Source of the DNA: Gibbula magus
Lineage: Eukaryota > Mollusca > Gastropoda > Trochida > Trochidae
Assembly: GCA_936450465.1 (NCBI GenBank)
Contig: OW388292.1
Location: 27,602,368-27,666,367 of the forward strand
Length of the DNA: 64,000 nt
Reading direction: 5' to 3'
Below are positions 21,753-38,720 of the stretch, piece by piece. Each line of letters begins with the position of its first letter. Within the stretch, counting starts at the first letter, position 1. The position numbers and the translations under genes were made by a program. Below the pieces are notes generated by a model, which was not told where the DNA came from, ran no database searches, and saw nothing but the letters and a program-made list of their open reading frames with translations.

Positions 21753-24390
21753 AAACAGACAAGAAAAGTTGTGTTGAAGTTTTTATGAACAAAATAACAG
21801 ATCACCAAGTGATCAGTAAACCCTCTGTACAATCATATTTATACTAATGAAAATAAAAATACCAATCTAAATGTGGATTTACACTTTAATGAACAGTGAA
21901 GTGAGTGTTGCACAAATTTGACACCTTTAAACAATGAAATAACTTTAGTGAGGAAGTGCCTTAATTGCTTTAGTGGGACTGGATCTCCCTGGAGAGAGCA
22001 GCTCTCTCATGATTGGCATGGTTGATGAAATGTTTTGAACATACACATATTCTAAATCATTTAATTTGAAAGAATCGCATCATTTAAGGACATGCGATCT
22101 AGAAAACTGACCAAGATCATTCTATTCTCAGAAGTTACTCCACCCAGTCTTCCATCGTAAGCACTTTTGCATATAGGCTATATTTCACAGTTCTCACTAA
22201 ATCCCCTGGTGGTGCAAGTTAGAAACACTGATAAAGGCCTTACATTTATCCTATCAAACATCATTTTACATCTGCGAAAGACTTCTGTCTTGTAAAAATA
22301 TATGTGTGCATCGCACAGATGACGCAACTTCAGTCATTTCAACAGAAACGGAATGTTCAGTTTGAAACAACGGCACTGATTGCACAACTACCTTCTGATG
22401 CAACCAATCAGGATTCTTTATTTCTAGCTGAGAAAGTGCTCCATATGTTAGGATGGAAGAACTGAGTGGAGTAACCTCTGTTGGGAGAGAATGGTTAAAG
22501 ACAGGATATCCAAGAATATTTTTTGGACCAACGTTGATTATCAAATTCATTTTGGATTTCAAATAGGGATGGTATTTAAAGAAACAGTTCACTACATTTT
22601 CTATTTGCATGAGAAGGGTACCTCATATCTAATGGAGATTGAGTCACAAACAAAAACGCCATAACTTTTTTAGATAATCTTTTTCCACAGACATGTAAAG
22701 AAGAAAGCCTTTAACACCCACAAGTCATTGATCCAACATTGTTGAAAAAAACTTGTTACAAAGTGGATTTCAAATTGTTCATCCGACAATATCATCTCTT
22801 GTAAGTTTGTAAAGATCTTATCAAAAGTACCATACTCATATTGTAATCATCTTCTCACTATCACAGTGTCAAGTATACAAATCTAAACACCATAACGATA
22901 AAATTCAACCCAAATAAACATTGCATATGCCTATGAATATTAAATATTCTCTCATTCTCCCAAGCACTATAGTCAACAACAAACAATTCACATAAAACAA
23001 ACAAGACATGTTTCAAACCTTAACAAGTAAATCAATCCCATGAATTATACTGAATATATCTTTGATTAATACTGAATATATCTATAAGTTATACTTAATA
23101 TATATAATTCAATAATCAGAGGAGAGTTCAGAATGGCAATCACTTCTAAAGATGAAAGCTCCTGCTTATGGTAAAGTGATATTAAAGGAGATCAATGGAG
23201 CTTCAATACTTCTTTCATTTACTTTAATCAACGTAATTAGTTCACCTTCCCTAACAATCCACCAATGATGACACCAGACATGAAAAGCACCCTGTCACCT
23301 CTCTGACTTCATGTTAACCATGCACACCTATCCTGTATTTATTCTTGACCCCAGAATGAGTCTTAAGAGGAGTAGTGATGGAAATACTACTGTAATATGA
23401 CTGGGTGTAAGTTGTGGGGGGTTGACTTTTCCCCAGGGTCAATGTTTCAGACAGATAAAAATAGAGGTCAAGTGAGAATCTGCAAGCAAGGCAAGGAATG
23501 GGGTGTTCTACAGCCACAATGGGGATGGTTATTAGTATATAGGTATATAGGGACCGGGCACTAATAAGTTCATAATCATATTCTGTAAAACACAGCACTG
23601 TGTGCATGAATAATGACTTGGTGATACAAATACATGTCACAGTCACATCTTCTTTCATTACTGTTATTGCATTAATTTTTTGACATATGTAAATATGTAC
23701 TTCCAGTATCTATTTGCAAAGATAACTTGAAAATGGAAGCAGCCAAAAAAGTGAAATCATAAATGATAAACTCCTCAATAATGAATTTTGATTTCAATTA
23801 AATATTTGTGCTTTATGGATGCTTCAAATGATTTTTACGTCAATAAACTTTAAATGTGAATGAATTAAATGGAGAAAAAAAATGCAATAAGAGCTTATTC
23901 AAACAAATTTACCTGACATTTTCATTATGAAAACTGTAATTTCCTGAATAGTTTATTACAAGGATATGTGCTACATCCATGAACATTGTATAAACTTAAC
24001 TGGATAATGTCTGACAGCACCTGATGCCATTACCATATTTCCCAATATACAATCACCTGGTTCTGTATCCCTCTGTATTTGAGAAAACATATGCATTCAT
24101 ATTACACAAGAAAATACAGGAAAAGTTTTTAAAATAACAATTAAACCAAAGTGGTCATAACATGTTGCACCTTGAGATTGAGATCAACTGACTGACACCA
24201 TCGTTATCAATAAACAACAAGCATGGAAGCGAGCACAGCTCACATACCCCTGTCTTTTACAAAAATATGAGGAGGCACATCAAGGGGTAAATTATGTGTG
24301 TGAAGAATTTTAGTTTCAGAGATACAATGCAGACAGGAAAAGATGGCAACTTTACAGTTACTGCATGAAAATTGCAAAAACATAATAATA
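21753..24390. other. Intergenic stretch between convergent MMACHC and GALE
   Basis: AT-rich with several short chance reading frames. No conserved exon or element ends recognised. Confidence 0.45.
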
Positions 24391-24399
24391 ATATGGAAG

Positions 24400-24700
24400 T
24401 TTAACTGTCAAAAGGCACATTTAAGGATGATGGTTGACATGTGCGCTAGCATGTAGAGTTTGGGGGAGATGTTTTGAACAAAATTACTTTTAATTCAGTT
24501 GCAGTTTTAATCGGATTTCCATCAAAATTGCAAACAAAGTAATAATGATTAATAGGTTTAACCCTAAAAAGGCACATCTAGGGATCACAGTTGACAAGTG
24601 TATCAAGTTTCATGAAACTAGCATGTATAGTTTTGAAGATATGTTCTGGAAGTGTCTGGACTGAAAGACAAACTGAATGAACGCTTCGACCCGTTACTTA
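24400..24700. repeat. Old dispersed repeat, two internal copies
   Basis: AAAGGCACATTTAAGGAT near 24411 and AAAGGCACATCTAGGGAT near 24578 start parallel segments running through TTGACA and CTAGCATGTA. The second ends in TGGACTGAAAGACAAACTGA, a diverged form of the GACAGAC-type tail seen in other repeats here. Confidence 0.45.
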
Positions 24701-25029
24701 CTTACTATGAACAGGGTTTAATTATGAAGATAAATGGATTCACTATTGACATAGATCATGATATGTTAATGTTTATCATTTTAACATGGTAGAACTGTCA
24801 ACAAACAGCATTTCATTCACAGTATGATTACCGGTGTATATATATTATTCTATTAAACTCGGACAACATTGAATGTGGAATGTGCTAATTTCTACCAAAC
24901 ACTATGAATGAACTGTACCCAATACCAAAACAAACTGTTGTCTAAAATATTTTATCACCACCAACCACAAACCCTATTCTCAATGTAATACTAACATTAC
25001 TGGTCTATACCATCCTAATTCAATAAGAA

Positions 25030-25190
25030 AAGTAACATTTTTGGATATCTAAACAACTTCCACAACATACACAAACAATGTTTCAGCGTACATGCTTACT
25101 CCTTCATTCCTGATGCAGCAGTAAGCATGTACTCTGAAATGTCATGTATTTTCACAATAAAGACGCTGTTTATATCCAGAAATCTTACTT
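25030..25190. mobile_element. Foldback MITE, copy 1
   Basis: The ends AAGTAACATTTTTGGATAT and ATATCCAGAAATCTTACTT are imperfect inverted repeats. Inside is a second stem: TTTCAGCGTACATGCTTACT pairs with GTAAGCATGTACTCTGAAA. A second copy with the same layout is at 63021-63168. Confidence 0.65.
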
Positions 25191-25888
25191 CAAGTTTTTC
25201 ATTTCAATTGCACATCAAACACTCAATGCTGCTTCAACCATAACAAAACACATACAATTCAAATAGAGTACTCTTTCAAGTAACAGTTCAGTTGATGCTA
25301 AACTCTCTGCTTGCTAGTTTATATTTTCAACACACAAAGAACGTTGGCTTTACTACAAACTATGTTTTAGTTTTGAGTGGCAGAGTTGCATGTGTTTTCA
25401 CATGAGCCCTAACCCATATTTTTAACTCACATTTTTTTAACACTATATAACGATAAAGATTATCTTTAATCTTTACAATCACTTTAGCCTTTTGTGACAC
25501 AAGGACGAGACAACTGGCTCAACAATTTTTGCAACTGACTTCACTGGAAACTAGCAAGCAATTGGCTACTTACAAGGTGCTTGTTCCAACTATGCTATGA
25601 GCCGAAATGATCAAAAACTTATTGCCAATAAGCGACTTTCTTGACATCAACTTAGAATTCTTATAAGGCAGTTAATATCTGATCATAGTAGGAAGAATCT
25701 TATCTGCAATATAGACCCAGTCAATATATAATTTTGATATTCAGTTTACAATGCTCAGTGTCAATAACATCCAGTATGATTATAAAATTAAGATATGTTA
25801 TAAGATGAGAAAATCCACATCCTAAACAGTTTGGTGATTATCTTTTTGTATCAATAAATAAGAGATTGTCATTGTTAAACAAATATAA

Positions 25889-26058
25889 TTTATTACTTGC
25901 CCCTGAAAGAAACTGCAGTGTAATATTTATACAGCAATATTACACTAATGTAATACGGTTGCACGTATGAATCACGATAGTTTATCGCTGGGCTTGTGGA
26001 TATTCTAGATTCATGAGCCTAATGGCTCTTTAGCTTTATAACTTGGGCAAGTAATAAA
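25889..26058. mobile_element. 170-bp MITE with 14-bp perfect inverted ends
   Basis: TTTATTACTTGCCC (25889-25902) is repeated inverted as GGGCAAGTAATAAA (26045-26058). A further stem lies inside: GTGTAATATT with AATATTACAC, near 25918-25946. It lies about 200 bases past the GALE stop, and the minus-strand AATAAA in its left end (25889-25894) could serve as the GALE poly(A) signal. Confidence 0.7.
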
Positions 26059-26254
26059 CAAAATACAATAAATAAAAATCGTATTACATTGATGGTTGTT
26101 TAGTTTCCTCTATATTGTATATGAATACTGAATCCCACAGAACTCAAGTGAATGCAAGTGATAGTCTTTAACTCTGATGTTATCGTTGTTTTGGCTTTAT
26201 GAACTATTTCAGCAGCATGTGACTCATTTGAGAAACTCCTAGAGTAGATTGTCA

Positions 26255-31394
<5,140 letters not shown>

Positions 31395-31404
31395 CTTGGA
31401 TTTC

Positions 31405-32136
31405 TGAAGAAAAGAAGAAGTCAAATCATAAACATCAAAATGTCTCTGTTGAATATTTGAGAAAACGATTCTAAGCTGTCATTACCATCAAACAGGCAAA
31501 CCTAAAGATAAAACCCTTTGCCTTGAGCTTTTGAATGCTTAATTTTGAATGCACTTCACCTTTCAGAATTGTTGGTGTATATTTTAACTATAAATGGATG
31601 GCTGAAAGAAAATAGTCAGTTATACAATCACATGATGTTGAAAGTAATCTTTTACCATTGTACACATGATAGAAGTTCAAACTGTTTACACACATGAATA
31701 TTCAGAGAGGCTTCTGAAAACAATTACTTACCATCGATCTAAATCTAGGTTGGAATAATTTTGGTCATAGACATTTACTTTGTTTTTAGTTAAATTATTT
31801 CCTCAACAATTTCTGTTAAAACAAATTGGACAAAATAAAGTATACCTTTTAATGTGATAAATAGTTCACATGAAAATGTGCATGATAATTAGCTAAGAAT
31901 AACATAGATAACACACCTGAAAGATTGTACACAACCACCTTCAGCACCTACCAGGAAGTCACTCCTAGAGAGTTTGAAAGGACAGAGATAAGCTCTACTC
32001 AACATTCATGTAGCAACACTACGGTAGACTTACTAAACTCTCTACAGAGAAATTTGAACCCAACATTACTGAAATTTTTAAAAGTAAATGTCAATGTTGA
32101 ATCAACAAGCTTGGTCTACATCACATAACTGCATGA
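31405..32136. other. Region upstream of the GALE coding start
   Basis: A good minus-strand donor (CGATG then GTAAGTAATT, near 31731) could end a GALE 5' non-coding exon spliced to the acceptor at about 31405, but this is not proven. Nothing else recognised. Confidence 0.3.
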
Positions 32137-32204
32137 GTGAGTGAGTGAGTGAGTTATTGCTTAACGCCGCTTTGGCAGTATTGCAGCCATTAGCGGCGAT
32201 CATG
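32137..32204 (+). mobile_element. 68-bp GTGAG/ACGCCGC insertion with 9-bp target duplication
   Basis: Same unit as 2531-2592: GTGAGTGAGTGAGTGAGTTA, then GCTTAACGCCGCTTTGG and GCCATTAGCGGCGATC. ACTGCATGA flanks it on both sides (32128-32136 and 32205-32213). Two copies with different duplications show the short unit moved on its own. Confidence 0.75.
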
Positions 32205-32213
32205 ACTGCATGA

Positions 32214-34989
32214 AATCTCAGCTTTATTTTCTCTGACTCTCTGTAAATTATATATGAATAAATTATCATTTAAGTAAGAAATATATGTAAGAACTGTTCA
32301 TTTCATTACCTCAATTTTTATCTGCTTTTTAACTATTTATCTTTGCAAAAATATGAGAATGGTTAATTGAATAATTTACTTGATTGGGAGAAAAGGGCCA
32401 CAAACAATCAAAGGTGTCTAGAAGTAGAAATTATGGTTCAGGAGATTTTAACAAAGTCTAGATAGTTCTGTATCCATGTAAAAGCTTTACCTACAGTGTG
32501 CATTCCTTTTTACGAATAACGTGAAATTGAAACCTCCACAACAAAGCTCTGTATCAACTTCAGCAGCAAATAAACTTGAAAATTAGTCAGCCTGAAAGTG
32601 TCATTTTCTCATTTTAAATGGCAACTGGATGAAAAACTTTGAAAAGTATCCTACGTGGAGAAAATGTAACAAGGTAACACAGAGTCTCATGTCACAATGC
32701 CTTGACAATATTATGACTTTTAAGTCTTATTAACTGTCATAAAATGATTATGAAAAGTTAATAATTATTTACAAACACGAGATAATCAACACATTCATAA
32801 TAAGTAAGAGTTTTCCATTAAATTACAAGATACAGTCTTTCCATCATATAAGAATCTAAACATAATGAAACCTAAGAAAGTTTCTAATGCAAAAAGTGAT
32901 AATTATCATATTAATAACAAAGATCCACTAACGAAAACTTTCCTTTAGACACATCAATATAAATACAACAGTTGTAAATTCTTTTAAAAGTTAAAATCTA
33001 ATTACAAACAAAAGGTAATTAACATATTGATAACGAGACCTACTGAAGAGACTTTGCCCATGTTAATGGTCTGTGTGCAAGGAGTGATGGACGAAGAAGA
33101 CAAACTTTCTATTGGTTAAAGTGCAACACTGCGCACACATCCATGTTTGTTAAACATAAACATTGCAGATCGTTGAGTCAAGTCAACAAGCTATCAACAT
33201 TGTAACCTTCACAAGAGATGCAAAAGTGTTCAATAATCTTTAAAATCACCACTTTTTGTCTCTTATTGTTACAAATTATAAAGCTTAAAAAGCAGAATTT
33301 AAAAGATCTTTGTAGATTGAAAAGTTCCCATACAACAAAATGAAAGGACAACATCATGAGGTCGGTCCTTTGAAAGGACATACCGGTAATCAATGATGAA
33401 TGAAGAAGTCTTTTCAAAACAACGGTAATCCGCTTATGGATTTATTTCTCCTTTCCTCTGAAGGGTTTACTCTTACACACCTACGTTCAACTCCCCAAAC
33501 AAGGGTTACGATCAATTCCTCTGTCTGACATTGTCTCAATGTGTATATATAGACTCGCAAAGACCTGATTCCTGTCCTTTTATCATCTTAAAAACTTTGA
33601 TAGTCTTGATGCTCAACTGGTCTGTATGAGAAAAGACAAATTTGAAAACAGCCATTGGCTCTGCAGCTTAACAGGAAATACATGATTTATTATCTAAAAT
33701 TGAAAATATAATATGTTGTCAAAATGCCTTAATTGAGATTAAACACAGCTTACTATGTGCCTCATTGTTATCCCTTCTATAAATCCATATAAAAATCCCC
33801 ACTGTACCTGTCCCTTCCCAATGCTAACCAAGTCTAAAGGATAGGTGTCGTTTTTTGAGAAAATTGACCGGACGGAATGACGGACGGATGGAATGACTGC
33901 TACAAACCCCCGCTATGAATATACTTGCATTGAAATATAAGTTGCTTATTTTCAATCATTATCCTATGGGCAATAAATCATTTTATCCCAGTCATTAAAG
34001 GTGTGCACCACTTCAAATTGAAGCTTTGCTACGTGGCCTATTCTTATAGAACTATATAACCTTATATCTCCTCACAAAATTTAAGTTTTGGGGTTGCAGT
34101 CACTCTGGAGCTGAAGTGAAAAATGTGGAAAGTTTACAAATGCCAGCCAATGCCTGTCTGGCCTTAAATGTCTGATGAGTTAAAATTAATTTTTGGTAAG
34201 CAATGAAATGAGATTGGTTTTGTGAGAACAAAATAACATGTTCGTTTTGGCTACTTTTCAAACTTATTTCACACACTTCAGCGGAAGTGACATTTCAAGG
34301 CTTAATTGTCCGCTATATATTGTGAATAAAATCTTGTAACAAAAATTAAGTTGGACAAAGGATTGAAAATAACTTTTAGTTTGATTCTGCATGAAAAATG
34401 ATATAAAATAGATCTACAATGAATTTATTTTACTACCTCTACCTAAATTCTATATTCAATTTCTAGCCATGAATGTTGTGAATTTTTTCAAGATATCTTT
34501 TAAAATACGTTTCTGAAGAAAATAATATACATAAATATTATGTGAATGATGTGAACATCAAATATGCTCAGTCAAATATAAAATAAGAGGAACTTTCTTT
34601 GATCATTAACATTTGTTAAATAATATTCCAAAGATCTGGAGACAGAAATTAGTAAACAGAACTACTGGCTTGAACCATCTAATTATTAAACATGTTCACA
34701 AAGATATGATCTCCAATAGCAAAGGACCAAGGAAATTGTATGACAACCTATGAAAAACAGTACCAATCCAAAGGTACAAGAGCATTGGAATACTATCTTT
34801 CAACAGGACATAATTTTGAATGATGTTTTTGTTTATTATAGGAAGAGTGCAAATGACTGCAAGCTTTTAGATTTTCAATAGAAGTCTATTTACAGAACAA
34901 TATATATTTACAAAGAAAAGATTTTTGAGGATGAAGTTAGTTGATGATGATACAAACACTTTTTGTAAAAATACCTCAGAAGATCATGT
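32214..34989. other. Intergenic stretch, mostly featureless
   Basis: AT-rich. A small piece near 33640-33710 (CATTGGCTCTGCAGCTTAAC and ATGATTTATTATCTAA) recurs near 26904 and 57620. A GACGGACGGATGG motif near 33881 looks like the tail of another old repeat. No exon seen. Confidence 0.45.
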
Positions 34990-34997
34990 GTTTTTTG

Positions 34998-35662
34998 TAA
35001 GGCTGCAACGATACACTGAAATATCGATGCATCTCGATGCGACAGTCACGATACGATACACGATACAATTACATTTGAATATCAGATAAAAACGATACAC
35101 ATAGTTATTTCAATCTAAATAAACACTAGATAAATCAAGCACTGTACCAGTATTAATATCATTGATATACGACAATAAATTTGTCCCACGTATTAAAATA
35201 ATCGTTTTTACTCGACTGCTTCCTAGCTTGGAAACGAAACTAACAAGAGTAACTTCCCTTTAGTAATCGCTTCACAACCGAAGGATAATTTATTCAAATT
35301 TGCGACTGCCCTGATAGCTCATTGGTCCGAGAGATATAGGTCAGTTCATTCAAGCTATCGCATTGGTTGATTTTTCCGATCTTTATCTTCGGGTAACTTC
35401 GACTATGCTTGACAACTGCTAAGTTTAATACGCAACCAATCAAATCGTGTGAACAAGTAGCAGCAACCAATCAAATTGTGCGAACAAGTAGCGTAGTATT
35501 TTAGCGTAGTATTTGACAGTCATGGTAGCCAACAACGAAGATTATCGTTTTCTATTCAATCCCTAGACTTTCCCATTTAGCGTATCTAGATACGTATCGT
35601 ATCGTGAGCTAAGTATCGAGATACGTATCGTATCGTTTGCTTAGTGTATCGTTGCAGCCTTA
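34998..35662. mobile_element. hAT-like non-autonomous DNA transposon
   Basis: TAAGGCTGCAACGATACACT (34998-35017) is exactly repeated in inverted orientation at 35643-35662. The flanks are GTTTTTTG and GTTTTTTT, an 8-bp duplication with one mismatch, as for hAT elements. Sub-terminal parts are full of ACGATACGATAC motifs. Inside is a 33-bp direct duplication at about 35432-35497 (CAACCAATCAAAT, then GAACAAGTAGC). No transposase frame in its 665 bp. Confidence 0.8.
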
Positions 35663-35670
35663 GTTTTTTT

Positions 35671-36142
35671 ACTGTGACTTAGTCAAAGGGGGACATTGCT
35701 GTAGGGTATGTGTGCTGTGACCGCAGCGTGGCGAGGCCCAAGCGAGCCTGGTAGCGAGGTCACGTGACGCAAACTGGGTACTGGGCTTGACTGCAGCAGT
35801 CGGTAAATCGCTCCCATAAGCAACCTTGTCCCAATCGGGAATACATAATCAAAACAAACTGATTCGAAACATTCACTCACATTTCATTCAGTGTATCTCA
35901 TTTGTTGTTGTCACATCAGATATCGGTGAAAAGTATATTCATACCGTGTATCTGACATCGTGTTATATAAAACATTGCTTAAATTTATTTTCCCGTTGAA
36001 ACGTAATGTAATGTAATTTATGCAAACAATATTCACCGCTCCTACATAGTTATTTCATGATCAAATTGACTGGAATGATCAACAAACTAAGTGAAAATTA
36101 CATGAAGACTACTGCAGTGTACACGCACACATATGTATAGAG
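35671..36142. other. Non-coding stretch, no feature recognised
   Basis: GC-richer at the left (35690-35800), then AT-rich. No conserved exon or repeat border found. Confidence 0.4.
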
Positions 36143-36283
36143 AATACTAAACGACGTTCCGTTTAATAACAAATTTATGAAACGAATGAGTGGTTTGTAT
36201 TTAACGAGCGAAAGCGAGTTAAATATAAATACCATCTCACTAGTTTCATAAATTTGTTATTAAACGGAAACGAGTTTAGTATT
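36143..36283. mobile_element. 141-bp near-perfect foldback
   Basis: The left half begins AATACTAAACGACGTTCCGT and TTAATAACAAATTTATGAAA, and the right half is its reverse complement with few mismatches, meeting at GAGCGAAAGCGAG. The whole unit could form one long hairpin. Flanking duplications are not clear. Confidence 0.75.
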
Positions 36284-36425
36284 TTATTTATTACCCACTG
36301 ATTTAAATGCCACTTAATTCCACAAACTCGTCGATAAATGGGACAAACTCCATTGCGACCGCGGCGCTGACATTGTGACGTCATATTTTGGCCATTATGA
36401 TGTCACGTCAATTGGCAGCACGCGA

Positions 36426-36450
36426 TGTTATTACACTAAGTGTAATAACA
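36426..36450. repeat. Perfect 25-bp palindrome
   Basis: TGTTATTACACT, one A, then AGTGTAATAACA: 12-bp perfect arms with a one-base centre. It lies 12 bases before the TTAA of the piggyBac-like end at 36466. Confidence 0.85.
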
Positions 36451-36465
36451 CGGTAGATTTATTAA

Positions 36466-37037
36466 CCCTTAACTTGCGGGTCCCGTAATTATCCGGGAGG
36501 CTCATAGAGAAAAATGTTAGAACCCTTGGCGAGACCCGTACCTTGGACTTAGTGCATTTACCGGGTCAGTAATAATTATATTTGCCCCCCAGGCGAAATG
36601 CGAGACGAAGTGTGTCCGTATATCGCCACATGAAAACTTGTTTACATACATCTCGCAGATAGCCACGATAACGAGTCTGTGTGAATGTCCGGTCGAAATA
36701 TCAAGTAAAATTCACACCAAATTGCGTGTGCATTGTTGACACGTAACGCATCGATAATTAGCTTTACAAAAGGCCAAGTGTGTCGTGCTACGCTCCGAAG
36801 CCTTATTTCGCTTGGGGCTATTTTCACCCACGTGTTTGTATTGCCTCGGGTTTGTCTCGCCCGTACCTGCTACCTGCCTCGCATCTAGCGAGACGGGGAA
36901 AAAATCGGCAAATCGCCTTACTCCCGCACTTCATATCATGTGAGCGAATTGTTTGTTTTCAAAAAACAATACGGGAAACAATGGACTACATTCCTATATA
37001 AAATAAGAAAATCTCAAAAAAATAATAAAGACACAGC
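36466..37037. mobile_element. piggyBac-like element end, truncated
   Basis: Begins TTAA (36462-36465) then CCCTTAACTTGCGGG. About 570 bp are the reverse complement of 48579 back to about 48000 in the piggyBac-like element at 47100-48579, with many substitutions and small indels. Similarity stops at AATAAAGACACAGCAA near 37037. The other end is missing. Confidence 0.75.
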
Positions 37038-37077
37038 AATGAATGTACAATGAATGTTATATTACTGGTTACTGGTG

Positions 37078-37360
37078 TTAGTCCGTGCCTTTCAGCTCTC
37101 TAGATTATGGAACTCGAGAAGAAGATGAAAATAGGTTTTTAAGGTTGTGACCCCTGTGACCCCAATTGGGGTCATGGGGTCAAGAAATCTACAATTTAGA
37201 ATCCCCATTGGCCAAGGAGTCTGTAGATAAAATTCCAGCTCTCTAGAGTCATTGGTTCTGGAGAAGAAGTCGAAAAAGCGAAAAGTTTAACAGGCGAATG
37301 GACTGACGGACGCCGGACGCCATGCGCCCATCGGGCCTTTCAGGCCTGATGAGCTAAAAA
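37078..37360 (-). repeat. Dispersed 'AGCTCATCAGGCCTGAAAGG' repeat, reverse copy
   Basis: The minus strand starts AGCTCATCAGGCCTGAAAGG then CCCGATGGGCGCATGGCG, GTCCGTCAGTCC and a TTCTTCTCCAGAACCAATGA-like block. It is the same family as 9341 and 44395. It directly abuts the GATAA tail of the LINE at 37364. Confidence 0.7.
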
Positions 37361-37363
37361 TAC

Positions 37364-38560
37364 GATAAGATAAGATAAGATAAGATAAGATAAGATATTT
37401 TTTTTATTGCCCATTAGGGAACTTGTTTCACGGATGAGTGAGCATAAATACAAAATTATACACATTCATTTATAATAAATACATGGAATACATACATGGT
37501 TATATAACATGGACAAAGAGAATGATGATGGGAACATTAACGCTTATTCAATAGAGAAATTGACTTTGGTACAAAAGACATTTCATAACATTTGGTTTTG
37601 CACGTCGGTATATTATACCGACAGCCAGAGGGTAACAATTGAAAACAGTCATGCAAAACATGTGAAGGGTCACAGATAATTCACAGATAATTTTTTAAGG
37701 CAAATTTTGAGCCTGTCCTTCATGAAGTTCATCTAATGTCTTAAAGATACGATTAGAAATTTTCTCTCCTTGTTTAATTATCTTATTTAATTTGTTTCTA
37801 TTTGTTAGTGACAGGGAGCCGAACCAACATTGGATAGAGAACATGAGAATAGACTGAACACAGGTTTCATAGAAAAGAGCCAAAATAGTCGAGTCAATGT
37901 GGTAAGATCGGAGCTTCCTGAGGAAATGAAGGCGAGATTGACACTTGCTATAAATACGATCGGTATTTTCAGAGAAATTTAACTTATTATCAATTTGAGT
38001 TCCAAGATATTTGTAACTACTAACTACTTCAACAACATCTCCATTTATAATGACTGGACTAACTGCTGGCTTATTCCTTCGAAAATCTATAACAACTAAC
38101 AAGTTCCTTTGTTTTTTATACATTTAGTTCCAAAAAGTTGTCACGACACCACTTAACAAAATCGGTTATTTCATCTTTATATGTATTCTCACTGTCAAAG
38201 AGTAGACTGCTAATGGCTGTATCATGGGCGAACTTGAACTTAGAACAGTTTGGTTGAGAACTTACACAGTCATTAGTATACAATGTGAAAAGTATTGGAG
38301 ACAATACACATCCTTGAGGAGCATGGGTGTTAATAGACACAGTCCGGGAACAAGAACTTTTCATTTTGACATATTGGGACCTGTCAGTCAAGAATGAGGC
38401 TATCCATTTAACCAGAGAAGGACATATATCTAAATCGATTAATTTCTTAATCAAAATGTGAGGCTGAATGGTGTTAAAGGCTGAGGAGAAGTCAACAAAC
38501 AGTATTCTGACATAGGCAGCAGGGCCGTGTTCAAGATAGGTTTCAAAGTAATCGCTCAAT
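37364..38560 (-). pseudogene. Non-LTR retrotransposon remnant (reverse transcriptase)
   Basis: The minus strand encodes part of a reverse transcriptase in two frames: 38559-38116 has VRILFVDFSSAFNTIQPHIL, APQGCVLSPILFTLYTND and FKFAHDTAISSL; 38123-37695 continues with VIDFRRNKP, SYKYLGTQIDNKLNF and RLHFLRKLRSYHID. The catalytic box normally reads F/Y-A-D-D; here it is FAHD, so one essential Asp is lost. A frameshift also breaks the join near 38120. The 3' tail is a TTATC tandem run (GATAA on plus, 37364-37397), the kind of short-repeat tail seen in CR1/L2- or Jockey-type LINEs. The endonuclease part is absent. Confidence 0.85.
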
Positions 38561-38720
38561 TTATATGTTAATAGCGATTACTTTTAAACCTCTCTTGAAC
38601 GCGATTGCTCAATGTAGCGCTTCGTAGCAAGGCGAGCAAACTTCGAGGAATTTGTATTGTGTCGTTCAAGAGAGAAGAAGCGCTCATTGAGCTCTACATT
38701 GAGCGATCAAAGAGCACTAT
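38529..38720. repeat. Two overlapping foldbacks
   Basis: Arm GTTCAAGATAGGTTTCAAAG (from about 38529) pairs with sequence to about 38603 that reads in reverse complement GTTCAAGAGAGGTTTAAAAG. Next to it, ATTGCTCAATGTAGCGCT (about 38602) pairs with AGCTCTACATTGAGCGAT (about 38690). This interrupts the 5' side of the LINE remnant. Confidence 0.6.
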
